A stretch of 64,000 nt of DNA from Photobacterium halotolerans DSM 18316 (GTDB lineage Bacteria; Pseudomonadota; Gammaproteobacteria; Enterobacterales; Vibrionaceae). The DNA lies in the NCBI RefSeq assembly GCF_000425165.1, contig NZ_AULG01000012.1, positions 1 to 64,000 on the forward strand, given 5' to 3'. Each line of letters begins with the position of its first letter. Position 1 is the first letter of the stretch. Shown here in pieces: positions 37,155-47,113 of this stretch. Both the position numbers and the translations under genes were made by a program. The notes under the pieces are model-generated. The model ran no database searches. It saw nothing but the letters and a program-made list of their open reading frames with translations, and was not told the origin of the DNA.

Positions 37155-38465
37155 TTACTGTGTTTTCTGTGGTGAACGACGGCGGTTATTACTGCGCTGG
37201 CGTCCCTGTCCTTGTCCCTGACGGGAACCACTATTGCGACGACCACCGCTCTGGCGAGGTGCCCGCTGGAATTTTACCGGTGGCGGCAGATCATCCAGCA
37301 GCGCTTCGGCATCGTATTTCGATTGCGGAATCGTGTGCTCGATGTAGGTTTCAATCGCCGTCAGATTAATCGCGTATTCTTCACAGGCAAAGCTGATGGA
37401 ATGACCGCTTTCGCCGGCACGACCGGTACGGCCGATACGGTGAACATAGTCTTCGGCATCGTCAGGCAGATCGTAGTTAAAGACGTGAGTAACCTGCGGA
37501 ATGTGCAGACCGCGCGCTGCGACGTCGGTCGCCACCAGGATATCAACTTCACCTTGGGTGAACTGCTCCAGAATGCGTACGCGCTTTTTCTGCGGCACAT
37601 CGCCGGTCAGCAGGCCAACACGGTGGTTATCGGCTTCCAGGTGCGCCCAGATGTCTTCACAACGGTGTTTGGTGTTGGCAAAAATGATCGCGCGATCCGG
37701 CCAGTCTTCTTCGATCAGGGTCTGCAGCAAACGCATCTTGTCCTGATTGGACGGGTAGAACAGCTCTTCCTGGATACGGTGACCGGTTTTTTGCTCAGGC
37801 TCAACCACCACGCTTTCCGGGTTGTTCATGTGCTCGAACGCCAGCTCTTTGACCCGGTAGGACAGGGTGGCAGAGAACAACATGTTCAGGCGTCCTTTCG
37901 GGCTTGGCATGCGACGGAACAGGAAACGGATATCTTTGATAAAGCCCAGATCAAACATCCGGTCGGCTTCATCCAGTACCACAACCTGAATGCTGTGCAG
38001 ATCTATCACCCGCTGCTTGTAGAAATCGATGATACGGCCACAGGTGCCGATCAGAATATCTACACCATTCTCAAGGTGCTGTTTCTGTTTTTCGTACGCT
38101 TCGCCACCGTAAGCCAGACCGGCTTTCAGGCCGGTGCTGGCCAGTAATGGTGCGGCATCATTGTAAATCTGAATTGCCAGTTCCCGTGTAGGTGCCATAA
38201 TAATTGCACGGGGCTGATTGGTTTTTCGCTCCTCGGATGCTGGGTTCAGCATCAAATGGTTAAAGGTCGCTGTCAGGAAAGCCAGGGTCTTACCTGTCCC
38301 TGTTTGTGCCTGACCAGCAATGTCACGGCCGGAGAGCAATACCGGCAATGCCAGGGCCTGGATAGGGGTACAATTATGAAACCCTTTGTCTTCCAGTCCT
38401 TGTAGAACCAGGGGGTTTAGTCCCAGGTCGGCAAATTTCTGCTCTGTGATATGAGTCGTCTTCAT
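37155..38465 (-). CDS. rhlB: ATP-dependent RNA helicase RhlB
   Basis: A 436-residue DEAD-box helicase. The Q motif is [19 protein letters not shown]...CTPIQ, Walker A is AQTGTGKT, the DEAD box is [13 protein letters not shown] and [10 protein letters not shown] are intact, and the basic C-terminal tail (about 400-436) is Arg/Gln-rich. RhlB unwinds RNA in the degradosome with RNase E. It is divergent from trxA, as in E. coli. Confidence 0.96.
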   Translation of the reverse strand: MKTTHITEQKFADLGLNPLVLQGLEDKGFHNCTPIQALALPVLLSGRDIAGQAQTGTGKTLAFLTATFNHLMLNPASEERKTNQPRAIIMAPTRELAIQIYNDAAPLLASTGLKAGLAYGGEAYEKQKQHLENGVDILIGTCGRIIDFYKQRVIDLHSIQVVVLDEADRMFDLGFIKDIRFLFRRMPSPKGRLNMLFSATLSYRVKELAFEHMNNPESVVVEPEQKTGHRIQEELFYPSNQDKMRLLQTLIEEDWPDRAIIFANTKHRCEDIWAHLEADNHRVGLLTGDVPQKKRVRILEQFTQGEVDILVATDVAARGLHIPQVTHVFNYDLPDDAEDYVHRIGRTGRAGESGHSISFACEEYAINLTAIETYIEHTIPQSKYDAEALLDDLPPPVKFQRAPRQSGGRRNSGSRQGQGQGRQRSNNRRRSPQKTQ

Positions 38466-38578
38466 TCGTATAGAATATCAGCTTAGGGTTGCAATACGAA
38501 ACGTATTCAATTCAAATAGGGCATCGATTTGCTGGTTAAAATAGAATCAGCGTTGAAAATCAACCATTGGAGTGGAAG

Positions 38579-38905
38579 ATGAGCGACAAGATTGTGCAGC
38601 TGACAGACGCAAGTTTTGAGAGCGATGTGATTAACGCTGCAGGCCCAGTTTTAGTCGATTTTTGGGCTGAGTGGTGCGGACCATGTAAAATGATCGCGCC
38701 GATTCTTGACGAAATCGCAGACGAGTACCAAGACAAGCTGACTATCGGAAAGCTGAACATAGATCACAATGCCGCGACACCACCAAAATTTGGTATCCGT
38801 GGTATTCCGACTCTGTTGCTGTTCAAAGACGGCAATGTGGCTGCGACCAAAGTCGGCGCACTGTCTAAGTCACAACTGAAAGAGTTTCTGGACGCCAACC
38901 TGTAA
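38579..38905 (+). CDS. trxA: Thioredoxin 1
   Basis: A 108-residue thioredoxin with active site [11 protein letters not shown] (Cys-Gly-Pro-Cys, about residues 33-36) and the cis-Pro in RGIPTLLLF. It reduces protein disulfides in the cytoplasm. GGAAG sits just before the ATG; the four-codon extension upstream is not conserved. It lies between divergent rhlB and downstream rho, with its own terminator. Confidence 0.98.
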   Translation: MSDKIVQLTDASFESDVINAAGPVLVDFWAEWCGPCKMIAPILDEIADEYQDKLTIGKLNIDHNAATPPKFGIRGIPTLLLFKDGNVAATKVGALSKSQLKEFLDANL

Positions 38906-38926
38906 TTGGCCTACAGTAACGCGAAA

Positions 38927-38965
38927 CCGCGTACAATGATCCTTTTGTACGCGGTGTCTTTTTCA
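38927..38965 (+). terminator. Terminator between trxA and rho
   Basis: CCGCGTACAA and TTGTACGCGG form a 10-bp stem with an 8-base loop followed by TGTCTTTTT, 21 bases behind trxA. Confidence 0.85.
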
Positions 38966-39108
38966 GGCCACTAGACGGATGCTGGCTTTAGTGCTAAGTT
39001 ATTGCACGTAAATTATACGACAGTTCATTTCTTGACCAGCCCCATTGGTCGAAGCTTTTCTCAATTAACCATAGAACCCCTAATTTGACTGACAAGAAAC
39101 CCACCACT
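38966..39108 (+). promoter_or_regulatory. rho leader region
   Basis: About 140 bases precede the rho start. In E. coli the rho leader carries the promoter and a site of autogenous Rho-dependent attenuation. The position and length fit, but no specific site was located here. Confidence 0.4.
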
Positions 39109-40374
39109 ATGAATCTTACAGAACTGAAGAACCAGCCTATCTCAAAGTTGGTTGCGCTCGGCGAAAGCTTAGGACTCGAAAACCTAGCGCGTTTGAGAAA
39201 ACAGGACATCATCTTTGCCATTCTCAAACAGCACGCGAAAAGTGGTGAGGACATTTTTGGCGACGGGGTTTTGGAAATTCTGCAGGACGGCTTTGGCTTC
39301 CTTCGTAGCGCAGACAGTTCATACCTGGCAGGCCCGGATGATATTTATGTCTCGCCAAGCCAGATTCGCCGCTTCAACCTGCGTACCGGTGATACCATTT
39401 CAGGTAAAATCCGGCCACCAAAAGACGGTGAACGCTACTTTGCCCTGCTGAAAGTCAACGAAGTAAACCACGACAAACCAGACAACGCCCGCAACAAGAT
39501 CCTGTTTGAAAACCTTACCCCGCTGCACGCCAATGATCGCATGCGTATGGAACGTGGTAACGGCTCGACCGAAGACATTACTGCCCGTGTACTGGATCTG
39601 GCCTCACCTATCGGTAAGGGTCAGCGTGGTCTGATTGTTGCACCGCCAAAAGCGGGCAAGACTATGCTGCTGCAGAACATTGCACAGAGCATTGCTCACA
39701 ATCATCCAGAGTGCGAGCTGATGGTGCTGCTGATTGACGAGCGTCCTGAAGAAGTGACCGAGATGCAGCGTCTGGTAAAAGGCGAAGTGATCGCGTCTAC
39801 CTTTGACGAGCCGGCATCGCGCCACGTTCAGGTTGCTGAAATGGTGATCGAAAAAGCCAAGCGCCTGGTTGAGCATAAAAAAGATGTGGTTATCCTGCTG
39901 GATTCTATTACCCGTCTGGCCCGTGCGTATAACACAGTGGTGCCATCTTCCGGTAAAGTACTGACCGGTGGTGTCGACGCCAACGCCCTGCACCGTCCGA
40001 AGCGTTTCTTCGGTGCGGCCCGTAATGTGGAAGAAGGCGGTAGCCTGACCATTATCGCGACCGCGCTGGTGGATACCGGTTCTAAGATGGACGAAGTGAT
40101 CTACGAAGAATTTAAAGGTACAGGTAACATGGAACTGCACCTGTCGCGTAAGATTGCCGAGAAGCGCGTATTCCCTGCGATTGACTTCAACCGCTCCGGT
40201 ACCCGTCGTGAAGAGCTGCTGGCCAAGCCGGATGAGCTGCAGAAGATGTGGATCCTGCGTAAGATCGTTCACCCGATGAATGAGACCGACAGCATGGAAT
40301 TCCTGATCGACAAACTGGGCATGACCAAGACCAACGACGAGTTCTTCGAAGCGATGCGTCGTCAGAAGTCCTGA
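39109..40374 (+). CDS. rho: Transcription termination factor Rho
   Basis: A 421-residue hexameric RNA-dependent ATPase, very close to E. coli Rho (419). The N-terminal RNA-binding domain includes GFGFLRS and [13 protein letters not shown]; Walker A is [12 protein letters not shown], Walker B is [12 protein letters not shown], and the Q and R loops follow. The ATG at 39109 gives [14 protein letters not shown], the conserved N-terminus. Confidence 0.99.
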   Translation: MNLTELKNQPISKLVALGESLGLENLARLRKQDIIFAILKQHAKSGEDIFGDGVLEILQDGFGFLRSADSSYLAGPDDIYVSPSQIRRFNLRTGDTISGKIRPPKDGERYFALLKVNEVNHDKPDNARNKILFENLTPLHANDRMRMERGNGSTEDITARVLDLASPIGKGQRGLIVAPPKAGKTMLLQNIAQSIAHNHPECELMVLLIDERPEEVTEMQRLVKGEVIASTFDEPASRHVQVAEMVIEKAKRLVEHKKDVVILLDSITRLARAYNTVVPSSGKVLTGGVDANALHRPKRFFGAARNVEEGGSLTIIATALVDTGSKMDEVIYEEFKGTGNMELHLSRKIAEKRVFPAIDFNRSGTRREELLAKPDELQKMWILRKIVHPMNETDSMEFLIDKLGMTKTNDEFFEAMRRQKS

Positions 40375-40404
40375 TTCCACTGGCTTGATGTCACAGATTG
40401 TATA

Positions 40405-40430
40405 AACGCCACCTTGTGTGGCGTTTTTTT
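40405..40430 (+). terminator. Terminator of rho
   Basis: AACGCCAC and GTGGCGTT form a stem with a short loop followed by a T-run, 30 bases behind rho. Confidence 0.9.
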
Positions 40431-40599
40431 ATTGCTGATAATATCGGCATGTTGTTTGAAACAGCATTCAATTGACGACTGAGGATATCCTCTTTCAGAC
40501 TGTGCCGGTCTGCCAGGAAGGCGGACCGAAATGGACCTGATGCCCAGCGGCTCGGGAACCGATAATGAATCAAGTCAGCAATGACACGGAGTATGCAAC

Positions 40600-41595
40600 A
40601 TGCAACATGGAAGAGGCATGTGGGTCTGGTTGTGGTTACTGCTGGTCGCGCTCCCGCTGAGGGCGGATGAAATCAGTCAGCAGGAATACCAGCAGGTCAC
40701 GCAGGACATCACACCGGCATTAAAAGCGCTCAAAACCCTGTACCGGGAAAGTGATATTGCCCAGCTTAATTACCAGCTGGCTGATTTCTCCGTGCTGGAG
40801 CAGGAAGCCCTGCGGTCGGCACTGGTGGACTATGCCCATACCTTCAAAAAGCTGGATGAAGAAAAGGTCGCCTGGCTTGAAACGCAAGCGGCCCGACAAT
40901 CACGTTTCACCCTGACAGAGCAGGGCGATGGCTACCGGGTGACCCGGGCGGCGTTTACCTACGGCACCCGGGCGCACCAGCTGCTGCAGCGCTGGCAGCG
41001 TGAGCAGCTGGCGGAATCCTTTGTCCGTCAGGTCGATGCCGGTGATTTGGTGCTGGCAGACTGGCTGGCCGGTGATCTCAATACCCAGCGCACCCGGCGC
41101 GATATTGCCCTGACGCAGCTTGCTGCGCTGTCCGGCACAGGCGTGCGGTATCTTGCCGATCAGTTTCTGTCCGACCGACAGCTGCTTTGGTTGTCTGATA
41201 ACGGCTTACTGGCCAAACTGGCCGCGATAACCGGGGATGAAGGTCTGTACCAGCAATTGTGGCGTCGCCGCACCGATCAGTACAGCCGGGCCGAGCTGAA
41301 CCGGCTGGCCGATGAGCTGCCGGCCCAGCTGGCTGTGAGCCAACTGATGGCCGCGACCCGTAATCCCTCCCTCAAAGCCCAGGCTTACCAGGCGCTGGCT
41401 ACCCTCAAGCCACTGCCGGACGAGGTGGAAATTTTTCTGTTAGGCAAGCTGTCCGAGCCGGAAGACGGTGAGCTGGTGGCCAGTAAACTGGTCAATCAGG
41501 GCCATTCGAGCTGGCTCACCACACTGGCTGCAGGTACTAACAGCTACACCTTGAAGCGTAATCTGGAAACTGCTTTATCGGCATCCATGCCCTGA
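40600..41595 (+). CDS. Exported protein of unknown function
   Basis: A 331-residue protein I do not recognise. A short signal peptide (WVWLWLLLVALPLRADE) suggests periplasmic location. The rest is helix-rich and polar, with leucine/alanine-rich segments (about 200-320) that could form HEAT-like repeats; no catalytic motif is evident. GGAG lies 8 bases before the ATG at 40600. It stands alone between rho and ubiD, a place where Vibrionaceae carry a hypothetical gene. Confidence 0.7.
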   Translation: MQHGRGMWVWLWLLLVALPLRADEISQQEYQQVTQDITPALKALKTLYRESDIAQLNYQLADFSVLEQEALRSALVDYAHTFKKLDEEKVAWLETQAARQSRFTLTEQGDGYRVTRAAFTYGTRAHQLLQRWQREQLAESFVRQVDAGDLVLADWLAGDLNTQRTRRDIALTQLAALSGTGVRYLADQFLSDRQLLWLSDNGLLAKLAAITGDEGLYQQLWRRRTDQYSRAELNRLADELPAQLAVSQLMAATRNPSLKAQAYQALATLKPLPDEVEIFLLGKLSEPEDGELVASKLVNQGHSSWLTTLAAGTNSYTLKRNLETALSASMP

Positions 41596-41764
41596 TGCCG
41601 TGTAAAGCGCGCTGCCGGGGCGGGAATTTTCTTTTCAGCACTTTGTTTTACCACCAATAAATACGTGCTTAACAAGCATCTTGTCAGGGATTCAGTATAT
41701 AATGTGTCCTATTTTCATCCCGGCTGCCCGTCAGCCGGGTCGAGCAAACAGATAGGGTGCAGGA

Positions 41765-43237
41765 ATGAAATTCAACGATCTGCGCGACTTTATCGCCTAC
41801 CTGGAAGAGCGTGGGCAACTTAAGCGCATCAAGCAGCCAATCGATCCCCGGTATGAAATGACCGAAATCTGCGACCGCACCCTGCGGGCTGGCGGACCGG
41901 CATTATTGTTCGAAAATCCGGTGGGCTACGATATCCCTGTGCTGGCGAACCTGTTTGGCACTACCGAGCGGGTGGCCATGGGCATGGGGCGTGAGGATGT
42001 GCTGGAGCTGCGGGAAGTCGGCAAACTGCTGGCGTACCTCAAAGAGCCGGAGCCGCCGAAAGGCTTCCGTGATGCCATCGACAAGCTGCCGGTCTTCAAG
42101 CAAGTTCTCAACATGCCTGCCAAGCGCCTGAGTAAAGCACCGTGCCAGCAGATCGTGTGGCAGGGCGACGAGGTCGATCTCGACAAGATTCCGGTCATGA
42201 GTTGCTGGCCGGGCGATGTGGCGCCGCTGCTGACCTGGGGCCTGACCATTACCCGCGGCCCGGAAAAGAAACGCCAGAACCTGGGGATTTACCGTCAGCA
42301 GAAACTGAGCAAGAACAAAGTGATCATGCGCTGGCTGGCTCACCGCGGCGGCGCGCTGGACATGCGCGAGTTCATGCAGGCCCATCCCGGTGAGAAATTC
42401 CCGGTTTCTGTCGCTTTTGGTGCCGATCCGGCAACGATTCTCGGGGCAGTGACACCTGTACCTGACACCTTGTCCGAGTATGCTTTTGCCGGTCTGTTGC
42501 GCGGCAGCAAAACTGAAGTGGTCAAGAGTATCAGCAACGATCTGGATGTGCCGGCCAGCGCAGAAATTGTGCTGGAAGGCTATATTGATCCCAGTGAATA
42601 CGCAGACGAAGGTCCGTACGGTGACCATACCGGGTATTACAACGAAGTGGAAAGTCACCACGTTTTTACCGTCACGCACGTGACGATGCGCAAAGACCCG
42701 ATTTATCACAGCACCTATACCGGCCGTCCGCCCGATGAGCCGGCTGTGCTGGGCGTGGCGCTCAATGAAGTATTTGTGCCGATTCTGCAAAAGCAGTTTC
42801 CGGAAATTGTCGATTTTTACCTGCCGCCGGAAGGGTGCTCCTACCGTATGGCCGTGGTGACGATGAAGAAACAGTATCCGGGCCATGCCAAGCGGGTGAT
42901 GATGGGGGTGTGGTCTTTCCTTCGCCAGTTTATGTACACCAAGTTCGTGATAGTCTGTGACGATGACGTCAATGCCCGTGACTGGAATGATGTGATCTGG
43001 GCAATTACCACCCGGATGGATCCGGCGCGGGATACTGTGATGATAGAAAATACCCCGATAGATTCGCTGGATTTTGCCTCGCCGGTGGTTGGCCTGGGGT
43101 CAAAGATGGGTCTGGATGCCACCAATAAATGGCAGGGTGAAACACAGCGCGAGTGGGGGACACCTATCATTAAAGACCCGGAAGTGGTTGCTAAGGTGGA
43201 CGCCATTTGGGATGAACTGGGTATTCTGGCGCAATAA
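41765..43237 (+). CDS. ubiD: 4-hydroxy-3-polyprenylbenzoate decarboxylase UbiD
   Basis: A 490-residue UbiD-family decarboxylase of ubiquinone synthesis, which uses prenylated FMN made by UbiX. The N-terminus [22 protein letters not shown] and the cofactor-site residues within [14 protein letters not shown] (about residues 283-296, including the catalytic Glu) are those of the family. Length matches E. coli UbiD (497). It heads a cluster with a ferredoxin and fre. Confidence 0.96.
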   Translation: MKFNDLRDFIAYLEERGQLKRIKQPIDPRYEMTEICDRTLRAGGPALLFENPVGYDIPVLANLFGTTERVAMGMGREDVLELREVGKLLAYLKEPEPPKGFRDAIDKLPVFKQVLNMPAKRLSKAPCQQIVWQGDEVDLDKIPVMSCWPGDVAPLLTWGLTITRGPEKKRQNLGIYRQQKLSKNKVIMRWLAHRGGALDMREFMQAHPGEKFPVSVAFGADPATILGAVTPVPDTLSEYAFAGLLRGSKTEVVKSISNDLDVPASAEIVLEGYIDPSEYADEGPYGDHTGYYNEVESHHVFTVTHVTMRKDPIYHSTYTGRPPDEPAVLGVALNEVFVPILQKQFPEIVDFYLPPEGCSYRMAVVTMKKQYPGHAKRVMMGVWSFLRQFMYTKFVIVCDDDVNARDWNDVIWAITTRMDPARDTVMIENTPIDSLDFASPVVGLGSKMGLDATNKWQGETQREWGTPIIKDPEVVAKVDAIWDELGILAQ

Positions 43238-43267
43238 CGCCGGATGACGCAGCAAGAAGATTTAGCA

Positions 43268-43531
43268 ATGTATCAGGTTCGTGTGTTGCCGCAGGACGTT
43301 ATGTTCAGTGTCGGGGAAGAGGAAACCCTGTTGAGCGCAGCACGCCGGGCAGGACTGGCTTTTCCCCACCGTTGTCAGGTCGGGGCGTGTGCCACTTGTT
43401 TATGCCGCAAGCTGGCGGGTGAGGTGACTTACCGGCTGGCACCGGTGCTGACGGCGAAGGAGCAGGCTGAGGGATGGATATTCCCCTGCCTGGCTATGGC
43501 CCGCAGCGATCTGGTACTGACTTTGGAATAG
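43268..43531 (+). CDS. 2Fe-2S plant-type ferredoxin
   Basis: An 87-residue ferredoxin with the cluster motif C-x4-C-x2-C (CQVGACATC) and the fourth Cys in WIFPCLAM about 29 residues on. It carries single electrons. AAGAAGA lies 7 bases before the ATG at 43268; an ATG eight codons earlier is possible. The gene lies between ubiD and fre, the latter 9 bases downstream, so it may be the redox partner of Fre or supply a flavin-dependent enzyme. Confidence 0.88.
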   Translation: MYQVRVLPQDVMFSVGEEETLLSAARRAGLAFPHRCQVGACATCLCRKLAGEVTYRLAPVLTAKEQAEGWIFPCLAMARSDLVLTLE

Positions 43532-43540
43532 AGGAACAGA

Positions 43541-44251
43541 ATGTCGATTCAGTGTGAAGTGAAGTCAGTCGAGTCACTGGCGTGTAATACCTACCGTATC
43601 CTGCTGCAACCCAAGCAACAGGTTGATTTTAAAGCCGGGCAGTATTTGCTGGCGGTGATGGGTGAAAAAGACAAGCGTGCATTTTCCATTGCCAGCAGCC
43701 CTTGCCGCAGTGGCGAGCTGGAGCTGCACATAGGGGCGGCTGACCACAATCCCTATGCCATGGAAGTGGTGGAAGCCATGCGTCAGGCCATGGCAGACGG
43801 CAGGGCATTTGAGGTCGAAGCCCCGCTGGGGGATGCCTGGTTGCGTGAAGACAGTAATCAGCCTTTACTGCTGATTGCCGGCGGCACGGGTTTTTCCTAC
43901 GTGCGCAGCCTGCTGGATAACTGCCTGAGCCGCGGCATGAAGCAGCCGATTTTTGTCTACTGGGGCGGCCGCGATGAATGCCAGCTGTATGCCCATGACG
44001 AGCTCGTTGCGCTTGCAGCCAAGCACGCTAACCTGACTTATGTCCCCGTGGTAGAAAGTGCACCACCAGCCTGGCAGGGCAAAGTGGGTAATGTACTTGA
44101 GGCGGTGAATGACGATTTTGTCAGCCTGTCTTCCTATGACATTTATATCTGTGGCCGGTTTGAGATGGCGGGTGCGGCCCGTGAACAGTTTACGGCTGAG
44201 AAAGGGGCTGATCGCGAGCGGATGTATGCCGACGCTTACGCCTTTATCTGA
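43541..44251 (+). CDS. fre: NAD(P)H-flavin reductase Fre
   Basis: A 236-residue ferredoxin-NADP reductase family protein. The flavin motif is RAFSIASSP (about residues 47-55) and the pyridine-nucleotide motif is [15 protein letters not shown]. Fre makes free reduced flavin; in luminous relatives the homologous LuxG feeds luciferase. No lux genes are nearby. It is last in the ubiD-ferredoxin-fre cluster. Confidence 0.95.
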   Translation: MSIQCEVKSVESLACNTYRILLQPKQQVDFKAGQYLLAVMGEKDKRAFSIASSPCRSGELELHIGAADHNPYAMEVVEAMRQAMADGRAFEVEAPLGDAWLREDSNQPLLLIAGGTGFSYVRSLLDNCLSRGMKQPIFVYWGGRDECQLYAHDELVALAAKHANLTYVPVVESAPPAWQGKVGNVLEAVNDDFVSLSSYDIYICGRFEMAGAAREQFTAEKGADRERMYADAYAFI

Positions 44252-44269
44252 TTGTTGCTGGTAAAAAAG

Positions 44270-44306
44270 AAAAGCCCCTGCATTGATAGATGACAGGGGC
44301 TTTTTT
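44270..44306. terminator. Bidirectional terminator between fre and the EamA gene
   Basis: AAAAGCCCCTG and CAGGGGCTTTT form an 11-bp stem with a 13-base loop and T-runs on both strands. Confidence 0.9.
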
Positions 44307-44325
44307 ATACGGACGGGCACAGTTA

Positions 44326-45198
44326 TCAGGCGTGGGCGGCTGCGACGCGGCGCTTGACCCAGGTTTCATTGACCCACAGTGACAGCAGGATAATGGCGCC
44401 GCCCACGATCAGACGCGGGTAATCGACATCCCGGTTCCAGATCACGAGGTTAACGATAAGACCCGCCGGGACCAGGGCGTTGTTCATGATAGCCAGCGCC
44501 CCGGCGTTCACCAGAGTCGCGCCTTTGTTCCAGATGAAATAGCCCAGGCCGGAAGCAACAATACCCAGATACACCAGAATGCCCCATTGGGTGCCGGTAG
44601 CCGGCAGTTTTTCTGTGTTGCCGAACAGCACAAACATCGGCAGAGCCACACAGACGGCACCGAGATAGAACAGGCCAAAGACCGTGTGCTGAGGCAGATC
44701 GGCCTGCTCTTTTTCCATGATGACTTTATAGCCCACCTGGCCGATGGCAAAGCACAGGTTAGCCCCCTGCACAATCAGGAAACCGAGCACAAAGTCTTCG
44801 TTGATGCCTTCGAATTTGATGACGGCGGCGCCTAATACCGCAATGACGGCGGTGATCAGATACCAGGCCGAAAAACGGCGCTGCAGCAAGTCATAAATGA
44901 GGGTGACATAAATGGGGGTAAAAATGGTGAATAGCAGCACTTCCGGTACCGACAGGTACAGGAAGGACTGATAGTAAAAGCAGTACATGATGCCGAGCTG
45001 AAAAGCACCTACCACCATGAGCTTGAGTGCCAGTTTGAGCGTCAGATGCTGACGACGCAGAAACGGCAGAAACACCAGGGCGGCCAGTGCCACCCGGGTC
45101 AGTACCGAGAACCAGGCATCGACCTGCCCGGCCAGATAAACCCCAATCAGGCTGAAGGAAAACGCCCAGAGCAGCGTAATCGCAGTTAAGTATCCCAT
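44326..45198 (-). CDS. DMT-superfamily (EamA) transporter
   Basis: A 290-residue membrane protein with ten predicted spans in two EamA repeats (about 1-135 and 145-280). It begins MGYLTAITLLWAFSFSLIGV. EamA proteins usually export amino acids or metabolites; the substrate here is unknown. It is monocistronic. Confidence 0.88.
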   Translation of the reverse strand: MGYLTAITLLWAFSFSLIGVYLAGQVDAWFSVLTRVALAALVFLPFLRRQHLTLKLALKLMVVGAFQLGIMYCFYYQSFLYLSVPEVLLFTIFTPIYVTLIYDLLQRRFSAWYLITAVIAVLGAAVIKFEGINEDFVLGFLIVQGANLCFAIGQVGYKVIMEKEQADLPQHTVFGLFYLGAVCVALPMFVLFGNTEKLPATGTQWGILVYLGIVASGLGYFIWNKGATLVNAGALAIMNNALVPAGLIVNLVIWNRDVDYPRLIVGGAIILLSLWVNETWVKRRVAAAHA

Positions 45199-45335
45199 TT
45201 GACATGTCCTTTGAATTTTGGCCGCCTAGTGTAACCGAAATTCAGTGATAGCCAATGAGAGGTTGGTCTGTCCTGATCAGGAACTGGCTGGCGTTCACAG
45301 TGGCCAGCCAGAATAGTTATCTGGACAAGGCGTGA

Positions 45336-45758
45336 TCAGTGCAGCGGCACCATCAGCAAATCCACCGGGGTGTGATTAATTAACTGTTTGGTTGAAGAGA
45401 GGATTTTGCTCCAGAAATCCTGGTGGTGACCGCAGATCATCAAATCAACATCAGACTGTTTGATGGTATTACAGATTTCATCGCTCAGATCGCCGCTGCC
45501 GACAAAGGTGTGAGTCACAGGATAGTTCGCTTTTTTAGCCAGATCCTGCAGTTGTTCCTGGGCATTATCCGCCATGCGGTACTGGGCCTCGGCCATGTTG
45601 ATATCAATCAGGCCGGTATACAGCTCGGCATAGTTGGTATCTATGTGGATCAGAGACAGCTTGGCCCCCAGTTTCTCTGCCAGCGCAGCCCCTTTACTGA
45701 CCAGAATGTGACTGTCTTCAGATAAATCAACCGCAACCAGAATATGTTGATAGGTCAT
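45336..45758 (-). CDS. uspA: Universal stress protein A
   Basis: A 140-residue UspA-family protein starting MTYQHILVAVDLSEDSHILV. Unlike ATP-binding Usp proteins it lacks a full G-x2-G-x9-G-(S/T) motif near the end and so belongs to the UspA type. AGGAG lies 6 bases ahead of the start. It is divergent from ftnA, with uspB further on. Confidence 0.93.
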   Translation of the reverse strand: MTYQHILVAVDLSEDSHILVSKGAALAEKLGAKLSLIHIDTNYAELYTGLIDINMAEAQYRMADNAQEQLQDLAKKANYPVTHTFVGSGDLSDEICNTIKQSDVDLMICGHHQDFWSKILSSTKQLINHTPVDLLMVPLH

Positions 45759-45999
45759 AACCCGCTCTCCTGTAAGGTTTTTGATATGCTAGCATGGCGT
45801 ATGGGTAAAAAATGCCGTGCTGATCGCATTGCTTACGCTAACGGAAAATTCTGTGACACGTTAGGTAAGCAGTTGGATCGTTTTGGAGTTTTTATTGATT
45901 ACCGGCAGCTTAAGCATGATACCTTGTCGTATGAGTTGCAAACTCAGTTATGCATAGTGACAATGTGTTTATTACACTTGATTAGGAAGGAGTAGTTCG

Positions 46000-46527
46000 A
46001 TGCTTGCTCAAGCAATGGTTGAGAAACTGAATGAACAAATTAACCTGGAGTTCTTTTCATCCAACCTGTACCTGCAGATGAGTGCATGGTGCGAAGATAA
46101 GGGCTTCGAAGGAGCGGCAGAGTTCCTGCGCATTCATGCAGCAGAAGAGATGCAGCACATGCAACGTCTGTTTACCTATGTCAGCGAGACGGGTGCATTG
46201 CCGATTCTGGGGACCATTGAAGCACCGCAGCATGAGTTCAGTTCACTGGGTGAAGTGTTCCGCGCCACTTACGAACATGAGCGACTGATCACTGAGCGCA
46301 TTAACAAGCTGGCACATGTTGCGTTTACTACGCAGGACTACTCAACGTTCAACTTCTTACAGTGGTATGTTTCAGAGCAACACGAAGAAGAGAAATTGTT
46401 TAAAGGTATTCTGGACAAGATCGAACTGGTGGGTGAAGACGGCAAAGCCTTGTTCTTCATCGACAAAGATCTTGCCGCCATGGCGAAGCAGGAATCCAGC
46501 TCTGTCATGGGTCAGCAGGCCGGCTAA
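46000..46527 (+). CDS. ftnA: Non-haem ferritin FtnA
   Basis: A 175-residue iron-storage protein that forms 24-subunit shells. The ferroxidase residues are in [13 protein letters not shown] (Glu17-type) and [13 protein letters not shown] (ExxH), with further Glu/Gln in [20 protein letters not shown] precedes the start by 7 bases. Confidence 0.96.
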   Translation: MLAQAMVEKLNEQINLEFFSSNLYLQMSAWCEDKGFEGAAEFLRIHAAEEMQHMQRLFTYVSETGALPILGTIEAPQHEFSSLGEVFRATYEHERLITERINKLAHVAFTTQDYSTFNFLQWYVSEQHEEEKLFKGILDKIELVGEDGKALFFIDKDLAAMAKQESSSVMGQQAG

Positions 46528-46640
46528 CAGGCTCTGGGAAATGCACGGCGGCGCCCCTTTCCGAAAGTGCGTCGCTGCTGTCTGCACCCCCCAACCTTTC
46601 CCGGCCAGCAAAGAACCATGGTCGTTGTTCGGAGGGTGTT

Positions 46641-46979
46641 ATGTTTAGTGGTGATGCAATTCTGATGGCCCTGTTTCTGGTGGCTGTAGTTAATATCTCT
46701 CGTTATGTCAGCACGCTGAAAACCTTGCTGGTGGTGATGCGTGACTGTGACCCGCTGCTTTACCAGCAGGTAGACGGCCGGGGTTTTTTCTCCTCCCAGG
46801 GGAATGTGAACAAGCAAATCCGGCTTTTCCATTACATCCGCAGCCAGCAGTACCATAAGCACCACGACGAGCTTTTCATGGCCAAGTGCGACAAGGTACG
46901 CAAGCTGTTTGTCCTTGCCAGTACCAGCCTGATGGTGTTCCTGGTCTCTGTCTTTGTCGTCGCTTATCTGGGTATTTGA
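46641..46979 (+). CDS. uspB: Universal stress protein B
   Basis: A 112-residue membrane protein aligned by eye with E. coli UspB throughout (TLLVVMRDCDPLLYQQVDGRGFF in two short stretches; HYIRSQQYHKHHDE). It has one N-terminal and one C-terminal membrane helix. In E. coli it is RpoS-dependent and linked to ethanol tolerance. GGAGGG lies before the ATG. Confidence 0.95.
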   Translation: MFSGDAILMALFLVAVVNISRYVSTLKTLLVVMRDCDPLLYQQVDGRGFFSSQGNVNKQIRLFHYIRSQQYHKHHDELFMAKCDKVRKLFVLASTSLMVFLVSVFVVAYLGI

Positions 46980-47113
46980 TCGATTATTACCGACAGATTT
47001 GGTAATCCGCCCGCAGACGGGTAAAATACGCGCACTTGAAAAGGATGCCAGGTAATGCATGTCATTACCGCATCCTTTTTATTTTGTCGCTGAGTCGGAT
47101 TGCGGATAAGAGA

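Noticed and set aside
43541..44251. luxG of a lux operon
   Set aside because: The neighbours are ubiD and a ferredoxin, with no luxCDABE genes; this is the housekeeping fre.
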